A stretch of DNA of 64,000 bases from Gammaproteobacteria bacterium. GTDB taxonomy: Bacteria > Pseudomonadota > Gammaproteobacteria > Steroidobacterales > Steroidobacteraceae. The notes under the pieces are model-generated. The model did not search any database. It was not told the DNA's origin and worked only from the letters and a program-made list of their open reading frames with translations. Below are positions 30,010 to 42,643 of this stretch, one piece after another. Location of the stretch: positions 39,956-103,955 of the forward strand of contig JANYAD010000047.1 of NCBI GenBank assembly GCA_025355165.1. Direction: 5' to 3'. The position numbers were made by a program, and so were the translations under genes. Every line of letters begins with the position of its first letter. Position 1 is the first letter of the stretch.

Positions 30010-31439
30010 GTCACGGCTCCCAATGATTGCCAGAGATAATGGGCTGCATACGCGCGCCACGGGCGCCAATTCTCCGAACGCAGCTGTAATTGTTTCTGTG
30101 TGGACTGCGCTGCCCGCATCAACACCAAGTCCCCGGTGGGAAAGGCGTCGGGCCAATGCAGCGCGCGCATGGCGATATAATTGGCCGTCCAGTGGCCGAT
30201 GCCCGGCAAGCGCATCAAGTGTTCGATCTGATCCTCGACATTCGCGGCAAAGGACAACACGATTCGTCGCTCTGCCACCGCATGTGCGAGGGCACCGATG
30301 CATCGCGCGCGGGCTCCGACCATGCCCAATGCAACAATTTCTTCCGCGGCTACGCCGGCGGTGCGCCGCGCCGTGGGACTCAAGCGATTAAGCTCCGGGA
30401 ATGGAGTGGCGATCACTTCACCGAAGGCCTGCGCCCAGCGTCCCGCTATTGTGCTGGCCCCTTTGATGGAGACTTGCTGCCCAAGCACGGTGCGCACGGC
30501 AAGCTCGAAGCCATCGAAGGCCCCTGCGACGCGCAGGCCGGGCAAGCGGCGCACGGTGGCCGCAAGAATCTGGTCTTGCCGCAGCACCTTGCTCACCGAA
30601 TCGGGAGCCGCGCCCAGATCGAACAAATGTTTGACCCGCGCGATAACGGCACCGATGACGGGAGTCAACGACGGAGACAGTTCAAGGTTCAGTGCGCGAT
30701 CGTCATGCATCGACACCGCAATCCAGCCCTTGGCCTCGCCGATCGAGACGGTGCGCCGGTAATGCGAAGCATCGGCCATCTCCACACCGGGGATAGCGCG
30801 CAGACGCAGATAAGCCAACAAATGCCTCCAGGCCAGCGGCGGTCTGAATTCCAATTGCACGCTCAAGGTGTCCGCATCGATGCCCTTGCCGCGCACCGCG
30901 CGCGGGCTCAATCCATAACGCGATTTGAACAAGGCGTTGAAGCGGCGCACGCTGCCGAATCCGCTGGCGAAGGCGATGTCGGTTTGGGTCAGCGAGGTGT
31001 CGCGCAGCAGCCGCTTGGCCAGCAACAAACGCTGTGTCTGTGCCAGTTCGATGGGCGACACCCCCAGCTCAGTTTCGGTGACGCGCCGAAGATGCCGGTC
31101 GCTGATCCCTAGCGAGGCGGCCAGATCACCGACGCGCGCGCTGGATAGGGCATGCTCTTCGATACCGGCCATGGCGGCGGCAACCAGGCGGCTGACCGCA
31201 TCGACCGGCGCCAACCCCGGAGCGCGCTCAGGCCGGCAGCGCAAGCAGGGCCGAAAACCCGCTCCTTCTGCCGCTGCCGCGTTGGAATAAAAACGCATGT
31301 TGCTGCGATTAGCAGGCCGCGCGGTACATATGGGCCGGCAATACACCCGCGTCGAGGTAATGCCGACATAAAAGCGGCCGTCAAAACGCGAATCGCGGGC
31401 GCGTACCGCACGAAAACAAGCGTTCGAGTTCAAATTCAT
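30006..31439 (-). CDS. Ada-type zinc/AraC-HTH domains fused to AlkA-like DNA-3-methyladenine glycosylase
   Basis: CFRAVRARDSRFDGRFYVGITSTRVYCRPICTARPANRSNMRFY...CLRCRPE; AraC HTH; glycosylase HhH LMRLPGIGHWTANYIAMRAL. Confidence 0.94.
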   Translation of the reverse strand: MNLNSNACFRAVRARDSRFDGRFYVGITSTRVYCRPICTARPANRSNMRFYSNAAAAEGAGFRPCLRCRPERAPGLAPVDAVSRLVAAAMAGIEEHALSSARVGDLAASLGISDRHLRRVTETELGVSPIELAQTQRLLLAKRLLRDTSLTQTDIAFASGFGSVRRFNALFKSRYGLSPRAVRGKGIDADTLSVQLEFRPPLAWRHLLAYLRLRAIPGVEMADASHYRRTVSIGEAKGWIAVSMHDDRALNLELSPSLTPVIGAVIARVKHLFDLGAAPDSVSKVLRQDQILAATVRRLPGLRVAGAFDGFELAVRTVLGQQVSIKGASTIAGRWAQAFGEVIATPFPELNRLSPTARRTAGVAAEEIVALGMVGARARCIGALAHAVAERRIVLSFAANVEDQIEHLMRLPGIGHWTANYIAMRALHWPDAFPTGDLVLMRAAQSTQKQLQLRSENWRPWRAYAAHYLWQSLGAVT

Positions 31440-31556
31440 GGCGCCAGATTAGACCATCGCGGCGGCGAATACTGGCCGTTTTCGGACCTCGATATGCGCC
31501 ACTTCGAAGTCCGAAAGCGGCGAGCAATGCGCCCCAGGCGGCCTTATAGTCACGCA

Positions 31557-32375
31557 ATGAGCGCAGAAGTAGATTACGTCCTTGGCACCCATGATGAAGA
31601 AATTCAGCGGCTCGGTTTACAGCACCAGGTGTGGCGAGCACCGGTGCTCGATGCCTGGACCCGAGCGGGCATCAACCGAGGTTCCCGCTTGGTGGATTTT
31701 GGTTGCGGACCCGGATTCGCGACCCTTGATGCCGCCGCCCTGGTCGGCCCGCAAGGCCAAGTAACGGCGATTGAGCGATCAGCGCATTTTTTAAGTTTTG
31801 CCCAAAAACAAGCCGATGCACGAGGGCTCGGGTGCGTGCGATTCATGCAGGCAGACTTGGATGCCGATGAGATCCCTCTTAAGGATTTCGATCTGGCTTG
31901 GTGTCGATGGGTGGCCTCGTTTGTTGCATCGCCCGAAAGACTCATCAATCGCATCAGCGCGTCGTTGCGCGGCGGCGGCAAAGCCGTGTTGCACGAATAC
32001 CAGAATTACGCTTCCTGGCAGGTGATTCCGCATAGCGAGACTTTCGCTAAATTTGTAGAAGAGGTCATGGCCAGCTGGCGAGCGGCGGGGGGCGAACCTA
32101 ACATCGTGAACAAATTGATTCCATTGCTCGCACCGGCCGGACTGGCCATTGTAAGCCTGCGCCCTCTCATTTCCGTGATCGGCCCTTCGCATTTTAACTG
32201 GCAGTGGCCCGCGTCCTTTCTCGGCAGCGGCTCGCGCCGACTGGTGGAATTGAAGCGCATCACGCCGGCATATGCGCAGCGCATACAAGCAGACTTTGCC
32301 ATCCTCGAGAAAAATCCCACAGCATTGATGGTCACGCCCTTGGTTGTGGAAATCATTGCGGAAAAAATCTCGTGA
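31557..32375 (+). CDS. Class I SAM-dependent methyltransferase
   Basis: RLVDFGCGPGFATLDAAALVGPQGQVTAIERS, ADLDADEIPLKDFDLAWCRWV. Confidence 0.88.
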   Translation: MSAEVDYVLGTHDEEIQRLGLQHQVWRAPVLDAWTRAGINRGSRLVDFGCGPGFATLDAAALVGPQGQVTAIERSAHFLSFAQKQADARGLGCVRFMQADLDADEIPLKDFDLAWCRWVASFVASPERLINRISASLRGGGKAVLHEYQNYASWQVIPHSETFAKFVEEVMASWRAAGGEPNIVNKLIPLLAPAGLAIVSLRPLISVIGPSHFNWQWPASFLGSGSRRLVELKRITPAYAQRIQADFAILEKNPTALMVTPLVVEIIAEKIS

Positions 32376-32541
32376 TAGCGTCGAATTTGCTTCATTGAGG
32401 TCTGAGAAGCGCGTCCAGGGGCGGTTTTATCAGCTACCCGGTGATGGGCGGCACAAGCCGGCATCGCCGATAAGGGCCAAAACAGGCCAAGCCGCGCCGC
32501 ACCAGGCATTGCGCTAGACCCGCTCGGCTCGAGATTTGTAC

Positions 32542-32934
32542 TCAAAGAAGCAGCAGAGGCAGTACAAAGGCAAAGGAGCCACCGCCGACAAAACTTACCA
32601 GGGCAAGACCGTAGAGCAAGGCGCTCAAGCGCCTGAGCTTCTGACAGGCCCTCGCCGCCACAGGATCTGCAGGGCACGGCAGTGAGCGACCGTACCATAG
32701 GGCTAACCCGCTCAGGATCAGCAGCATTCCGGCAAGGCCGAATACCCAGCCCTTATGCTCGCTCAGCCAAATGAGCTGCGGCACCGCCGTGACGAGGCCG
32801 GCGAGCGCCGCGCCGGCCCCCAGGGCCACGAGCACCGCCGGTAATACGCAGCACAGCAAGGTCGCCGAACTCGTCAACAAGGCGAGGGCAGAAAGTGCAG
32901 CGTTGCCTCTTAGAGCCAGATTGGGTCTGCTCAT
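32542..32934 (-). CDS. MerT-like small membrane protein
   Basis: TM helices with vicinal Cys motif SSATLLCCVLPAVLVALGAGAAL; overlaps MerP-like gene. Confidence 0.65.
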   Translation of the reverse strand: MSRPNLALRGNAALSALALLTSSATLLCCVLPAVLVALGAGAALAGLVTAVPQLIWLSEHKGWVFGLAGMLLILSGLALWYGRSLPCPADPVAARACQKLRRLSALLYGLALVSFVGGGSFAFVLPLLLL

Positions 32935-33260
32935 GGTTTGGGCTGCCGTAGGCGCTCGCGGATGACATCGATGGGCAGGTCGGTGCGCTCGATTCCCGTT
33001 ACCGTGTAGCCGGCATCGGTCAGCGCTTTGCGCAGATCCGCCTCCGCGATGTCCTGCCCCTGCTTCAAGGAGACGGCGACCAAGCGCTGCTCAAGGTCCA
33101 CCAGCACATCGGCGGTGGCGGGCAACTTACGCAGTTTTTTCTCGATGCCTTGGGCACAGAAAGCGCACACGAGTCCATTGACTCTCATCTCAATCGTCGC
33201 CGCGCCAGCTGACGAGGTCACGAGCGCCGCTAGCATTGCGATTTTAACCAGCACTTTCAT
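32931..33260 (-). CDS. MerP-like periplasmic heavy-metal-associated domain protein
   Basis: Signal peptide; EMRVNGLVCAFCAQGIEKKLRKLPATADVLVDLEQRLVAV. Confidence 0.85.
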   Translation of the reverse strand: MKVLVKIAMLAALVTSSAGAATIEMRVNGLVCAFCAQGIEKKLRKLPATADVLVDLEQRLVAVSLKQGQDIAEADLRKALTDAGYTVTGIERTDLPIDVIRERLRQPKP

Positions 33261-33273
33261 GTGAATCGTCCTT

Positions 33274-33927
33274 TTAGAAATTGAACATGGTCATGGCCTG
33301 GAATGTGCCCTGATAGCTCACGCCCGCTTCGAGCCACGCGCCGCCCTTGAATAGCCGCAAAAGCGCCGCCCACTCGGTGCCGCGATGGAGTTCGCCGGTA
33401 TAGTCACGGGCTTGGAGCACCAACCAGGTGGCAAGGCCTTGGTAATTGTGTTTGTACGGAGCAATCCCCAGCTGCAAGGTGTCGATGCGATGAGAGAAAT
33501 CGGCAGCGCCTTGCCAGTCGATCTTTAACGAACCGTAGACCCGGCGCGTTTCGTAGTCGGCCTGGGCGCCCGCGTTCGCGGCAAATTCGGCTCCACGAAA
33601 GGTGTTCCCGGTGCCGCTCCCGGCACCGCCCCAGACGAAGAAGTTGGCTTGCGCTGATTCCAGGTTCCAACGATGCAGCAAATAATTGAGCCGCGCGTAG
33701 GTAATGCTTCGAGACTTAGCGCTTTCATCGCTATCGAGTTCGACGTGTCCGCCACCCACCGAATAGTTAAATTGCGGCGCAAAGAAAATCTGTATTTCCT
33801 TCATCGTGCCTGCGCCGTACTCGGCCATCACCGTCGTCCCATCGGCAAAAGCAATGGGCTTGGCATATGAAAAGACCGGCAATGCGAGCGCCAGCGCGCC
33901 CACCGTGCTCTTGGACCATCGACTCAT
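33274..33927 (-). CDS. Exported, probable outer-membrane beta-barrel-like hypothetical protein
   Basis: Signal peptide; alternating beta pattern; C-terminal GVSYQGTFQAMTMFNF ending in aromatic residue. Confidence 0.6.
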   Translation of the reverse strand: MSRWSKSTVGALALALPVFSYAKPIAFADGTTVMAEYGAGTMKEIQIFFAPQFNYSVGGGHVELDSDESAKSRSITYARLNYLLHRWNLESAQANFFVWGGAGSGTGNTFRGAEFAANAGAQADYETRRVYGSLKIDWQGAADFSHRIDTLQLGIAPYKHNYQGLATWLVLQARDYTGELHRGTEWAALLRLFKGGAWLEAGVSYQGTFQAMTMFNF

Positions 33928-34016
33928 GAGTCGCTCCGAAATATCCCTAGGTGACCCACCGCATGCGGCAAGTCGCGCGGGCGCGGGGCCCGACGGACAC
34001 TTACCTCAGAGGAGCT

Positions 34017-34355
34017 TCAGCGGATAGGAGGACGCAGAGGATGCGGCGGGTCGAACTCGGCGAAGGGCGCGACATCGGCATCAAATATCGCCACGCCGAG
34101 CATTGTCGCTCGCGGCGCAGCCGGCAAGGCGAGGGGCACGGCCGCCCCGATCGGCGCTGGGCATTGGGCTGCGCAGGAGGGCATGGATCCTTGCGAGCAA
34201 CATGAATCGCAAGTCTCACCAGCCGGCAGAGCTTGCCCATCGCAGGCGTGACTCGATTGATCGACGCCGCCATTGAAGGTGGCTGAATAGGCGAGGCCGG
34301 GCACTTGCACAACGGTGACCAACAGCAAGGCAAAGGCGATAAGCTGGGAGCGCAT
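34017..34355 (-). CDS. Exported Cys-rich small hypothetical protein
   Basis: Signal peptide; CDGQALPAGETCDSCCSQGSMPSCAAQC; upstream end of the same-strand Mer-like series. Confidence 0.55.
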   Translation of the reverse strand: MRSQLIAFALLLVTVVQVPGLAYSATFNGGVDQSSHACDGQALPAGETCDSCCSQGSMPSCAAQCPAPIGAAVPLALPAAPRATMLGVAIFDADVAPFAEFDPPHPLRPPIR

Positions 34356-34541
34356 AATGAGAGTGTATTATAAGCATGGGCGGCAAAAACGTGAACCGGC
34401 TCCCCTTAACGATCGCCATCAAGCGCCCCGTGAAGCAAATTCGCGTACGGTGCAGGAACCAATGCCCATCTGCGCAATTTTGCGGATCAACGATCCCGGC
34501 AGCGCTGCGTCACGGCAAAGTTCTGAATCATCACTAGCGCT

Positions 34542-35345
34542 ATGCTTGCCATTTACCGCCACACCCTTGCGACGCGCCTCCTTCATTGGATCAATGCGCT
34601 CTGTGTCTTTGTGGTGCTGATGAGCGGCCTGCAGATCTTCAACGCCCATCCAAATTTGTACTGGGGTAAATCCGGCGCCGATCCCGAGCTGGCGGCGTTC
34701 GAAATCACATCGAAGAACTCCCCGCAGGGTGATCGAGTAGGTCTGCTGCGGGCGGGCAAGCACCAATTTAACTCCACGGGCGTTTTGGGCGTCTCCCATG
34801 ATGGAAGTGAACGTGCATTTCCCGATTGGGCGACGATACCGGGTGAACGGTTTCTGGCGGCCGGACGCCGCTGGCATTTCTTCTTTGCCTGGCTCCTGGT
34901 GATTAACAGCGCCGTATATTTTGCGGTCAGCCTTGCGCGGGGACACTTGAAGCGGGATTTATTACCCACCCGGGCTGAGCTATCTCCCTCTCATCTCATC
35001 CGCGATTTCTGGTATCACCTGCAGCTCAAATTTCCTAGCGGTGAGGCCGCCAAGCATTACAACCCTCTTCAAAAGATAACTTACTTGGGAGTGCTGTTCA
35101 TTCTCGCGCCGACGATTTTAGCCTCGGGCCTTGCGATGTCGCCTGGCATGGACGCCGGATTTCCTTGGCTTCTCGATCTTTTCGCAGGCCGGCAGAGCGC
35201 AAGAACGGTGCACTTCATTTGCGCGGCTCTCGTGATTTTCTTCATCGCGGTTCACCTGATCATGGTGCTGCTGGCAGGCCCCCTTAACGAATTGCGGTCG
35301 ATGATCACCGGCCGCTATGTGCTACCGGCGAAGAAAAACGAATGA
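34542..35345 (+). CDS. Cytochrome b561-like membrane subunit
   Basis: IYRHTLATRLLHWINALCVFVVLMSGLQIF, RWHFFFAWLLVINSAVYF, VHFICAALVIFFIAVHL. Confidence 0.85.
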   Translation: MLAIYRHTLATRLLHWINALCVFVVLMSGLQIFNAHPNLYWGKSGADPELAAFEITSKNSPQGDRVGLLRAGKHQFNSTGVLGVSHDGSERAFPDWATIPGERFLAAGRRWHFFFAWLLVINSAVYFAVSLARGHLKRDLLPTRAELSPSHLIRDFWYHLQLKFPSGEAAKHYNPLQKITYLGVLFILAPTILASGLAMSPGMDAGFPWLLDLFAGRQSARTVHFICAALVIFFIAVHLIMVLLAGPLNELRSMITGRYVLPAKKNE

Positions 35346-36112
35346 AACACCGCACCCTGACACGGCGGCAAATGCTGATTCGCGGGACGGTCGCCTTTGG
35401 TGGGCTCGCCTTGGGGGCCTGCGACCGACTGACCAATTCGCCCTCATTTGCCGAAGTATTGCGCAGCGCGGAGCAGCTGACTTACAGAGCACAGCGAGCC
35501 CTGGTAGGCAATAACGCACTGGCGCGAGAGTTCAGCGATGACGACTTATCACCCACGTTCAGGTCGAATGGCACCGACGCGCCTGATTCGGAGGAGTATC
35601 GGCGCCTGGCACAAGCTCATTTTCAAGATTGGCAGTTAAAAATCGATGGTCTCGTCGCCCTGCCGCTAAATTTGTCGCTCGCCGCGATGCGACTCATGCC
35701 GGCTCGCACACAGATCACCCGGCACGACTGCGTCGAGGGCTGGAGCGCGATCGGCAAGTGGACGGGTGTGCCGCTTGCCAGTGTACTGAATGTCGCCAGG
35801 CTCTCACCGCGCGCACGTTTCGTTGTTTTCCATTGCGCCGACAGCCTTGAGAAGGGTGAAGACCCCTATTACGAAAGCATCGACTTGATCGATGCGCTTC
35901 ACCCGCAAACCATCCTCGCTTACGAGCTCAATGGGCGAGCTCTGCCCATTGCCAATGGCGCGCCCCTTCGCCTGCGGGTGGAGCGGCAATTGGGTTATAA
36001 ACATGCCAAGTACGTGATGCGCATCGAAGTGGTCGAACATCTCAATGCCATTCAAGGCGGCAAAGGCGGCTACTGGGAGGACCGCGGCTACGAGTGGTAT
36101 GCAGGTATTTAA
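35342..36112 (+). CDS. Molybdopterin-dependent oxidoreductase (sulfite oxidase/YedY-like)
   Basis: Tat-like/lipobox N-terminus (LTRRQMLIRGTVAFGGLALGAC); ITRHDCVEGWSAIGKWTGVPLASVL; LRLRVERQLGYKHAKYVMRIEVVE. Confidence 0.87.
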   Translation: MKHRTLTRRQMLIRGTVAFGGLALGACDRLTNSPSFAEVLRSAEQLTYRAQRALVGNNALAREFSDDDLSPTFRSNGTDAPDSEEYRRLAQAHFQDWQLKIDGLVALPLNLSLAAMRLMPARTQITRHDCVEGWSAIGKWTGVPLASVLNVARLSPRARFVVFHCADSLEKGEDPYYESIDLIDALHPQTILAYELNGRALPIANGAPLRLRVERQLGYKHAKYVMRIEVVEHLNAIQGGKGGYWEDRGYEWYAGI

Positions 36113-36129
36113 GCGCGGACGAAGATCTG

Positions 36130-36660
36130 CTATTTGACGAGTTCTCGCTTCGGGTAAAACGGATATCGCAAAATCCCGTCTGAGGGCTTTTCGGGCCGAT
36201 ATTTGCCGTGGCAGCCGGAGCAAATTTCTTGCAGGTGATCACCCAAGGCGGCGAATCTCGTTTGGTCGCGCACTCTTGCGGCGGTACGGATTTGCAATGC
36301 CGTCTCTCGCATATCTTTAATCCAGCTTTGCCAGTCGGCATTGCCAGCCCGTATGCGGTCCTGATTTCCCGTGCCGAGGAGCGATATGCAGGAAGTCGCG
36401 GCGATCAGATTAACCGCATCCTGGTCGGCCAGCAGCCACTCATCATCGGACAATTTATCGGCAGCTTCAGCGGCCCAAATTCCGTCCGCGGAAATTTCGA
36501 TCGATGCCCGCATCAGATCAAGCAAGCTGATGGGCGGGGTAAGAGACTTCACCGGCGTTGCAGTTTCGATTCCAAGACCGGCGGCGAACACCAGGCAATT
36601 GACCAGCCCTAAGCAGAAGATTGTCGCTGCGCGCAAAGCTATTCGCTGAAATGCAGTCAT
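36130..36660 (-). CDS. Exported c-type cytochrome (cytochrome c'-like)
   Basis: Signal peptide; single C-terminal heme motif CSGCH. Confidence 0.75.
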   Translation of the reverse strand: MTAFQRIALRAATIFCLGLVNCLVFAAGLGIETATPVKSLTPPISLLDLMRASIEISADGIWAAEAADKLSDDEWLLADQDAVNLIAATSCISLLGTGNQDRIRAGNADWQSWIKDMRETALQIRTAARVRDQTRFAALGDHLQEICSGCHGKYRPEKPSDGILRYPFYPKRELVK

Positions 36661-36694
36661 TACTTCTCTCAAGATGAGTGAGTGATGTTGAGCG

Positions 36695-38131
<1,437 letters not shown>

Positions 38132-41100
38132 TTAGGCTGCGCGACGCAGATTTTCGAGCAACGAATCGATCGCCGAGGCCTTCGGTTTGACCACCCAGAA
38201 CCTGCCGATGTAGGTCCTGAAATCATTCAACAGCTGCGTGCCCCACTCGCTGCCCGTGGCATGCACATGCTGCTCGATCAATCCGCGAAGATGCTGCACA
38301 TGCGTGCCCATGCCTTCGGGAGACACGCGATGGATGTCGATCAAATCGTGATTGTAGCGGTCGACGAAGTCGCGCTCCATGTCGAGCACATAGGCAAATC
38401 CACCGGTGAAACCGGCGCCGAAATTCACACCCGTGGTCCCCAGCACGCACACGACTCCACCGGTCATGTATTCGCAGCAATGATCGCCGGTGCCCTCGAC
38501 CACGGCGAGCGCGCCCGAATTGCGCACGGCAAACCGTTCTCCCGCCCGCCCCGCCGCATATAGTTCGCCGCCGGTGGCACCGTATAGACAGGTGTTGCCC
38601 ATGATGACAGTGTCGCGCGCCGCAAAATTCGCGAGACTCGGCGGCCTCAACACTATTCTGCCCCCCGCCATCCCTTTACCCACATAATCGTTGGCCTCCC
38701 CCTCGAGATTCAGGTGCAGCCCGCCGGCATTCCAAACACCGAAACTCTGCCCCGCAGAGCCTTGCAAGTTAACGATCAATGGCGCCTCGCTCATGCCGGC
38801 ATTGCCCCATCGCCTGGCGATCTCACCCGAAATGCGCGCGCCGATGGAGCGATTGAAATTGTTTACCGGATAGAAAAACTCGCCGCCGCTCTTGGCGTCG
38901 ATCGCGGCGCGCATGTCGCTGAGCATCCGCTCCGCAAGAACGCCCTTGTCGAAAGGCTCGTTGTGAGGATCTAGACAATATTGCGGTTTGTCGGATTTAA
39001 GCAGGCCATTGGCCAGTACCGGCTTCAAGTCCAGCTTGCGCTGCTTGGAAGTTTCGCCCGGCAGAATCTCGAGCAATTCGGTGTGTCCGATCAGCTCCGC
39101 GAGCGTGCGCGCACCCATCGAGGCCATAATTTCGCGGCATTCGCGCGCCACGAACTGAAAGTAATTGATCACCATCTCGGGCAAGCCGATGAAATATTTG
39201 CTGCGCAGTACATTGTGCTGGGTGGCAATGCCCGTGGCGCAATTGTTCAAATGACAAATTCGCAGATACTTGCAGCCCAAGGCCACCATCGGCGCGGTGC
39301 CGAAGCCGAAACTCTCCGCTCCGATCAGGGCGGCCTTGATCACATCGAGTCCTGTCTTGAGGCCGCCGTCGGTCTGCAGCCGCACGCGGTGGCGCAGTTC
39401 GTTGGCGCGCAGCGTCTGATGGGTTTCGGCAAGTCCCAACTCCCATGGCGTGCCCGCGTACTTGATCGACGACAAAGGACTGGCGCCTGTGCCGCCGTCG
39501 TAGCCCGAGATGGTGATCAGGTCCGCGTAGGCTTTGGCGACGCCGGCGGCGACCGTGCCGACACCCGGCTCGGCCACCAATTTGACGGATACCAAGGCCT
39601 TGGGATTGACCTGCTTCAAGTCGAAGATCAACTGCGCCAGATCCTCGATGGAGTAGATATCGTGATGCGGCGGCGGCGAGATCAGTCCCACGCCGGGGCG
39701 AGCGAATCGCAGGCGAGCAATAATGTCGTTGACCTTGTGCCCAGGCAGCTGCCCGCCCTCGCCGGGCTTGGCGCCTTGCGCAATCTTGATTTGCAGCACC
39801 TCGGCATTGATGAGGTACTCGGGCGTGACGCCGAAGCGCCCGGAAGCGACTTGCTTGATCTTGGAATTTTTTTCCGTGCCGTAGCGAATGGGGTCTTCCC
39901 CGCCCTCGCCGGAATTCGAGCGGGCTCCCAATCGGTTCATGGCGATGGCGAGGGCCTCGTGAGCTTCGGGCGAGAGCGCACCTAGCGACATCCCGGCGCT
40001 GTCGAAGCGGGCGATAATGGCCGAAAGCGGTTCGACTTGCTCCAGTGGGATGGGCGCGGCGCTCAGTCTTAATTTCAGCAGATCGCGGATGCAGGACACC
40101 GGCCTGTCATTCACCAGCGCCGCGTATTCCCGATACTGCTCGTAGCTACCGCGCATGACGGCCGATTGCAGCGTTGCGATCACATCCGGGTTGTACATGT
40201 GATATTCGCCGTTGTGCATGTACTTGAGCAAACCGCCCTGCTCCACCGGCGTGGGTATGTCCCATGCGCGCCTTGCCAGGTAGAGCGAATCGGCCTTCAG
40301 GTCCGCGAAATCCGCCCCTTGAATGCGGCTCTCGCTCCCTTCGAAACACAAATCCACGACTTCATCGCTCAGGCCGACGATTTCGAACAGCTGTGCACTT
40401 CGGTAGCTTGCCACCGTGCAAATCCCCATTTTTGACATGATCTTGAACAAACCCTTGCGGATGCCGCGACGGTAACTGCGCCCCAATTCCTGGCGCGCAA
40501 TGGCTTCCATCTTGAGCACGCCCTTGCGCATCATGTCGAACAAGGTCTGGTAGGCAAGATAGGGATACACGGCAGTGGCGCCATAGCCGATCAGACAGGC
40601 GAAATGGTGCGCATCGCGCGCCGTACCCGTTTCCACCAGGATGTTGCATTTGCAGCGCAAGCCCTGCGCGACCAGCCGGTGATGCACGGCGCCGGTGGCC
40701 AGCAGCGCATGCAGGGGCAGCTTACCCTTGACCAAGTAGCGGTCCGACAAGAGGAGCACGAGTTTGCCGGCGCGCACCGCGGCTTCCGCGTGGTCGCAAA
40801 CTCGCAGCAGGGCTGTCTTGAGATCGAGATGCTCCTCGTATTGCAAATCGATGAATTCATTCGGCACGCCTGACTCGGACAGCGCCACGATTTGCCGCAA
40901 TTTGCGCTGCGACAGCACCGGCGAGCTCAAGACAATTTGCTCGGCATGTTGCTGAGCCGGAACGAATATGTTCGCCTCCGGGCCAATCTGCGTCTGCAGG
41001 GACATCACGATGCTTTCGCGCAGGCTGTCGATGGGCGGATTGGTTACCTGGGCAAATTGCTGGCGAAAATAATCGTATAGCGAGCGTACTTTCTTCGACA

Positions 41101-42643
41101 ACACTGGCATGGGCGTGTCATCGCCCATGGAGCCCACTGCTTCGCTCTCATCTTCGGCCAGAACGCGGATGATTTCATCGCGCTCCTCCGCCGAAACGTT
41201 GAACATTTTCTGATATTGCGCCAGGGTCTCGCGATCGAAGGGTTCAGCCGCCAGCCGCGGATCGATGAGATCGGTTTGCAGATACCGTACGCCCTTCTTC
41301 AGCCATACCTTGTAAGGGTAGCGGCTTTTGAGCAAATCATCGACGCGCTTGGTGTTCAGAAGCTCGCCGGTTTGCAGATCGAGCGCCAGCATCTCGCCGG
41401 GCCCGAGCTTGCCTTTCTCGAGCACGTCTTCGGGCGCGTAGTCCCAGACGCCCGCTTCCGAGGCGATGGTGATGTGCCTATTCTTGGTGATGACCCAGCG
41501 TGCCGGACGCAAACCGTTGCGATCGAGCGTGCAACAGGCATATCGGCCGTCGGTGAGCACGATGCCAGCCGGACCATCCCACGGCTCCATGTGCGTGGCG
41601 TAATACTCGTAGAAGGCCTTCAAGTCAGGATCGATCATATCGACCGACTGCCAGGCCGGCGGCACCAGCATGCGCATGGCGTGCATCGGGTCGAGCCCGC
41701 CCATCAGCAGCACTTCCAGCATATTATCGAGCGACTGCGAATCCGAACCGCTTAAAGAGACCAGCGGCAGAATGTCGCTCAAATCGGGCAACAGCGGCGA
41801 GCGGAACAGAGGTCCGCGGGCAACAGCCCAGCTGCGATTCCCCTGCACCGTGTTGATCTCGCCGTTATGTGCGAGGTAGCGGTACGGATGTGCCAGACGC
41901 CATTGCGGCAGGGTGTTGGTTGAGAAACGCTGATGGAACACCACCACGGAAGCCTGCATGCGCGGATCCTTTAAGTCCGGATAGAACTGCGCCAGGAATT
42001 GCGGCATCACCATGCCTTTGTAGACAAGGGTGCTGGCCGAGAGCGACGGAATATAAAACACCGCATCGTGAGCCAGTTTTTTTTCGCTGCGCCGACGCGC
42101 CAAAAACAATTTACGATTGAAGGTGGCCTCGTCGAGGCCGCTGTCCGCATTGACGAAGATCTGCTCGATGAGCGGCAAAGTTTTGAGCGCTTCCGGACCG
42201 CAGGCCGAAGGATCTGTGGGCAACGCACGGAAACCTGCCACGTTAAGCTTCTCGAGATTAAGCTGCTCAATCAGAAGTTTTCGCGCCGACTCCGCGATGG
42301 CGGCATCTCGGCTTAAGAATACGAGGCCCGCGGCGAACATCGAGGCGAGCTTCAAGCCCGCTTCCCCGGCCACAGCGCGCAAAAACTCGGTGGGCTGCTT
42401 CATGAGAAGGCCGCAGCCATCGCCCGTCTTGCCGTCGGCGGCGATCGCCCCGCGATGCGTAAGGCGGTTCAAGGAACTGATTGCGGTCTGTAGTACCCAG
42501 TGACTCGCCCGGTCATCGAGACTCGCAATCAGGCCGAAACCGCAGGAGTCTCTTTCGTATGCAGCTCGGCAAAGCCCCCAGTCGCAGGACCGCGGATCCG
42601 CGCCGTCGATGCTGGTGCCAAAAGCGTCAAAATGAATCGCCAT
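38132..42643 (-). CDS. gltB: Glutamate synthase large subunit
   Basis: N-terminal amidotransferase [40 protein letters not shown]-like [17 protein letters not shown]-terminal GXGXG-type repeats. Confidence 0.96.
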   Translation of the reverse strand: MAIHFDAFGTSIDGADPRSCDWGLCRAAYERDSCGFGLIASLDDRASHWVLQTAISSLNRLTHRGAIAADGKTGDGCGLLMKQPTEFLRAVAGEAGLKLASMFAAGLVFLSRDAAIAESARKLLIEQLNLEKLNVAGFRALPTDPSACGPEALKTLPLIEQIFVNADSGLDEATFNRKLFLARRRSEKKLAHDAVFYIPSLSASTLVYKGMVMPQFLAQFYPDLKDPRMQASVVVFHQRFSTNTLPQWRLAHPYRYLAHNGEINTVQGNRSWAVARGPLFRSPLLPDLSDILPLVSLSGSDSQSLDNMLEVLLMGGLDPMHAMRMLVPPAWQSVDMIDPDLKAFYEYYATHMEPWDGPAGIVLTDGRYACCTLDRNGLRPARWVITKNRHITIASEAGVWDYAPEDVLEKGKLGPGEMLALDLQTGELLNTKRVDDLLKSRYPYKVWLKKGVRYLQTDLIDPRLAAEPFDRETLAQYQKMFNVSAEERDEIIRVLAEDESEAVGSMGDDTPMPVLSKKVRSLYDYFRQQFAQVTNPPIDSLRESIVMSLQTQIGPEANIFVPAQQHAEQIVLSSPVLSQRKLRQIVALSESGVPNEFIDLQYEEHLDLKTALLRVCDHAEAAVRAGKLVLLLSDRYLVKGKLPLHALLATGAVHHRLVAQGLRCKCNILVETGTARDAHHFACLIGYGATAVYPYLAYQTLFDMMRKGVLKMEAIARQELGRSYRRGIRKGLFKIMSKMGICTVASYRSAQLFEIVGLSDEVVDLCFEGSESRIQGADFADLKADSLYLARRAWDIPTPVEQGGLLKYMHNGEYHMYNPDVIATLQSAVMRGSYEQYREYAALVNDRPVSCIRDLLKLRLSAAPIPLEQVEPLSAIIARFDSAGMSLGALSPEAHEALAIAMNRLGARSNSGEGGEDPIRYGTEKNSKIKQVASGRFGVTPEYLINAEVLQIKIAQGAKPGEGGQLPGHKVNDIIARLRFARPGVGLISPPPHHDIYSIEDLAQLIFDLKQVNPKALVSVKLVAEPGVGTVAAGVAKAYADLITISGYDGGTGASPLSSIKYAGTPWELGLAETHQTLRANELRHRVRLQTDGGLKTGLDVIKAALIGAESFGFGTAPMVALGCKYLRICHLNNCATGIATQHNVLRSKYFIGLPEMVINYFQFVARECREIMASMGARTLAELIGHTELLEILPGETSKQRKLDLKPVLANGLLKSDKPQYCLDPHNEPFDKGVLAERMLSDMRAAIDAKSGGEFFYPVNNFNRSIGARISGEIARRWGNAGMSEAPLIVNLQGSAGQSFGVWNAGGLHLNLEGEANDYVGKGMAGGRIVLRPPSLANFAARDTVIMGNTCLYGATGGELYAAGRAGERFAVRNSGALAVVEGTGDHCCEYMTGGVVCVLGTTGVNFGAGFTGGFAYVLDMERDFVDRYNHDLIDIHRVSPEGMGTHVQHLRGLIEQHVHATGSEWGTQLLNDFRTYIGRFWVVKPKASAIDSLLENLRRAA

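Noticed and set aside
30090-31112. 340-aa plus-strand ORF
   Set aside because: Antisense to the Ada/AlkA fusion gene, which explains the region better.
34419-34946. 175-aa minus-strand ORF
   Set aside because: Mostly antisense to the cytochrome b561-like gene, with no domain signal.
38981-39985. 334-aa plus-strand ORF
   Set aside because: Antisense to gltB, which has strong family motifs over its full length; a GC-rich shadow ORF.
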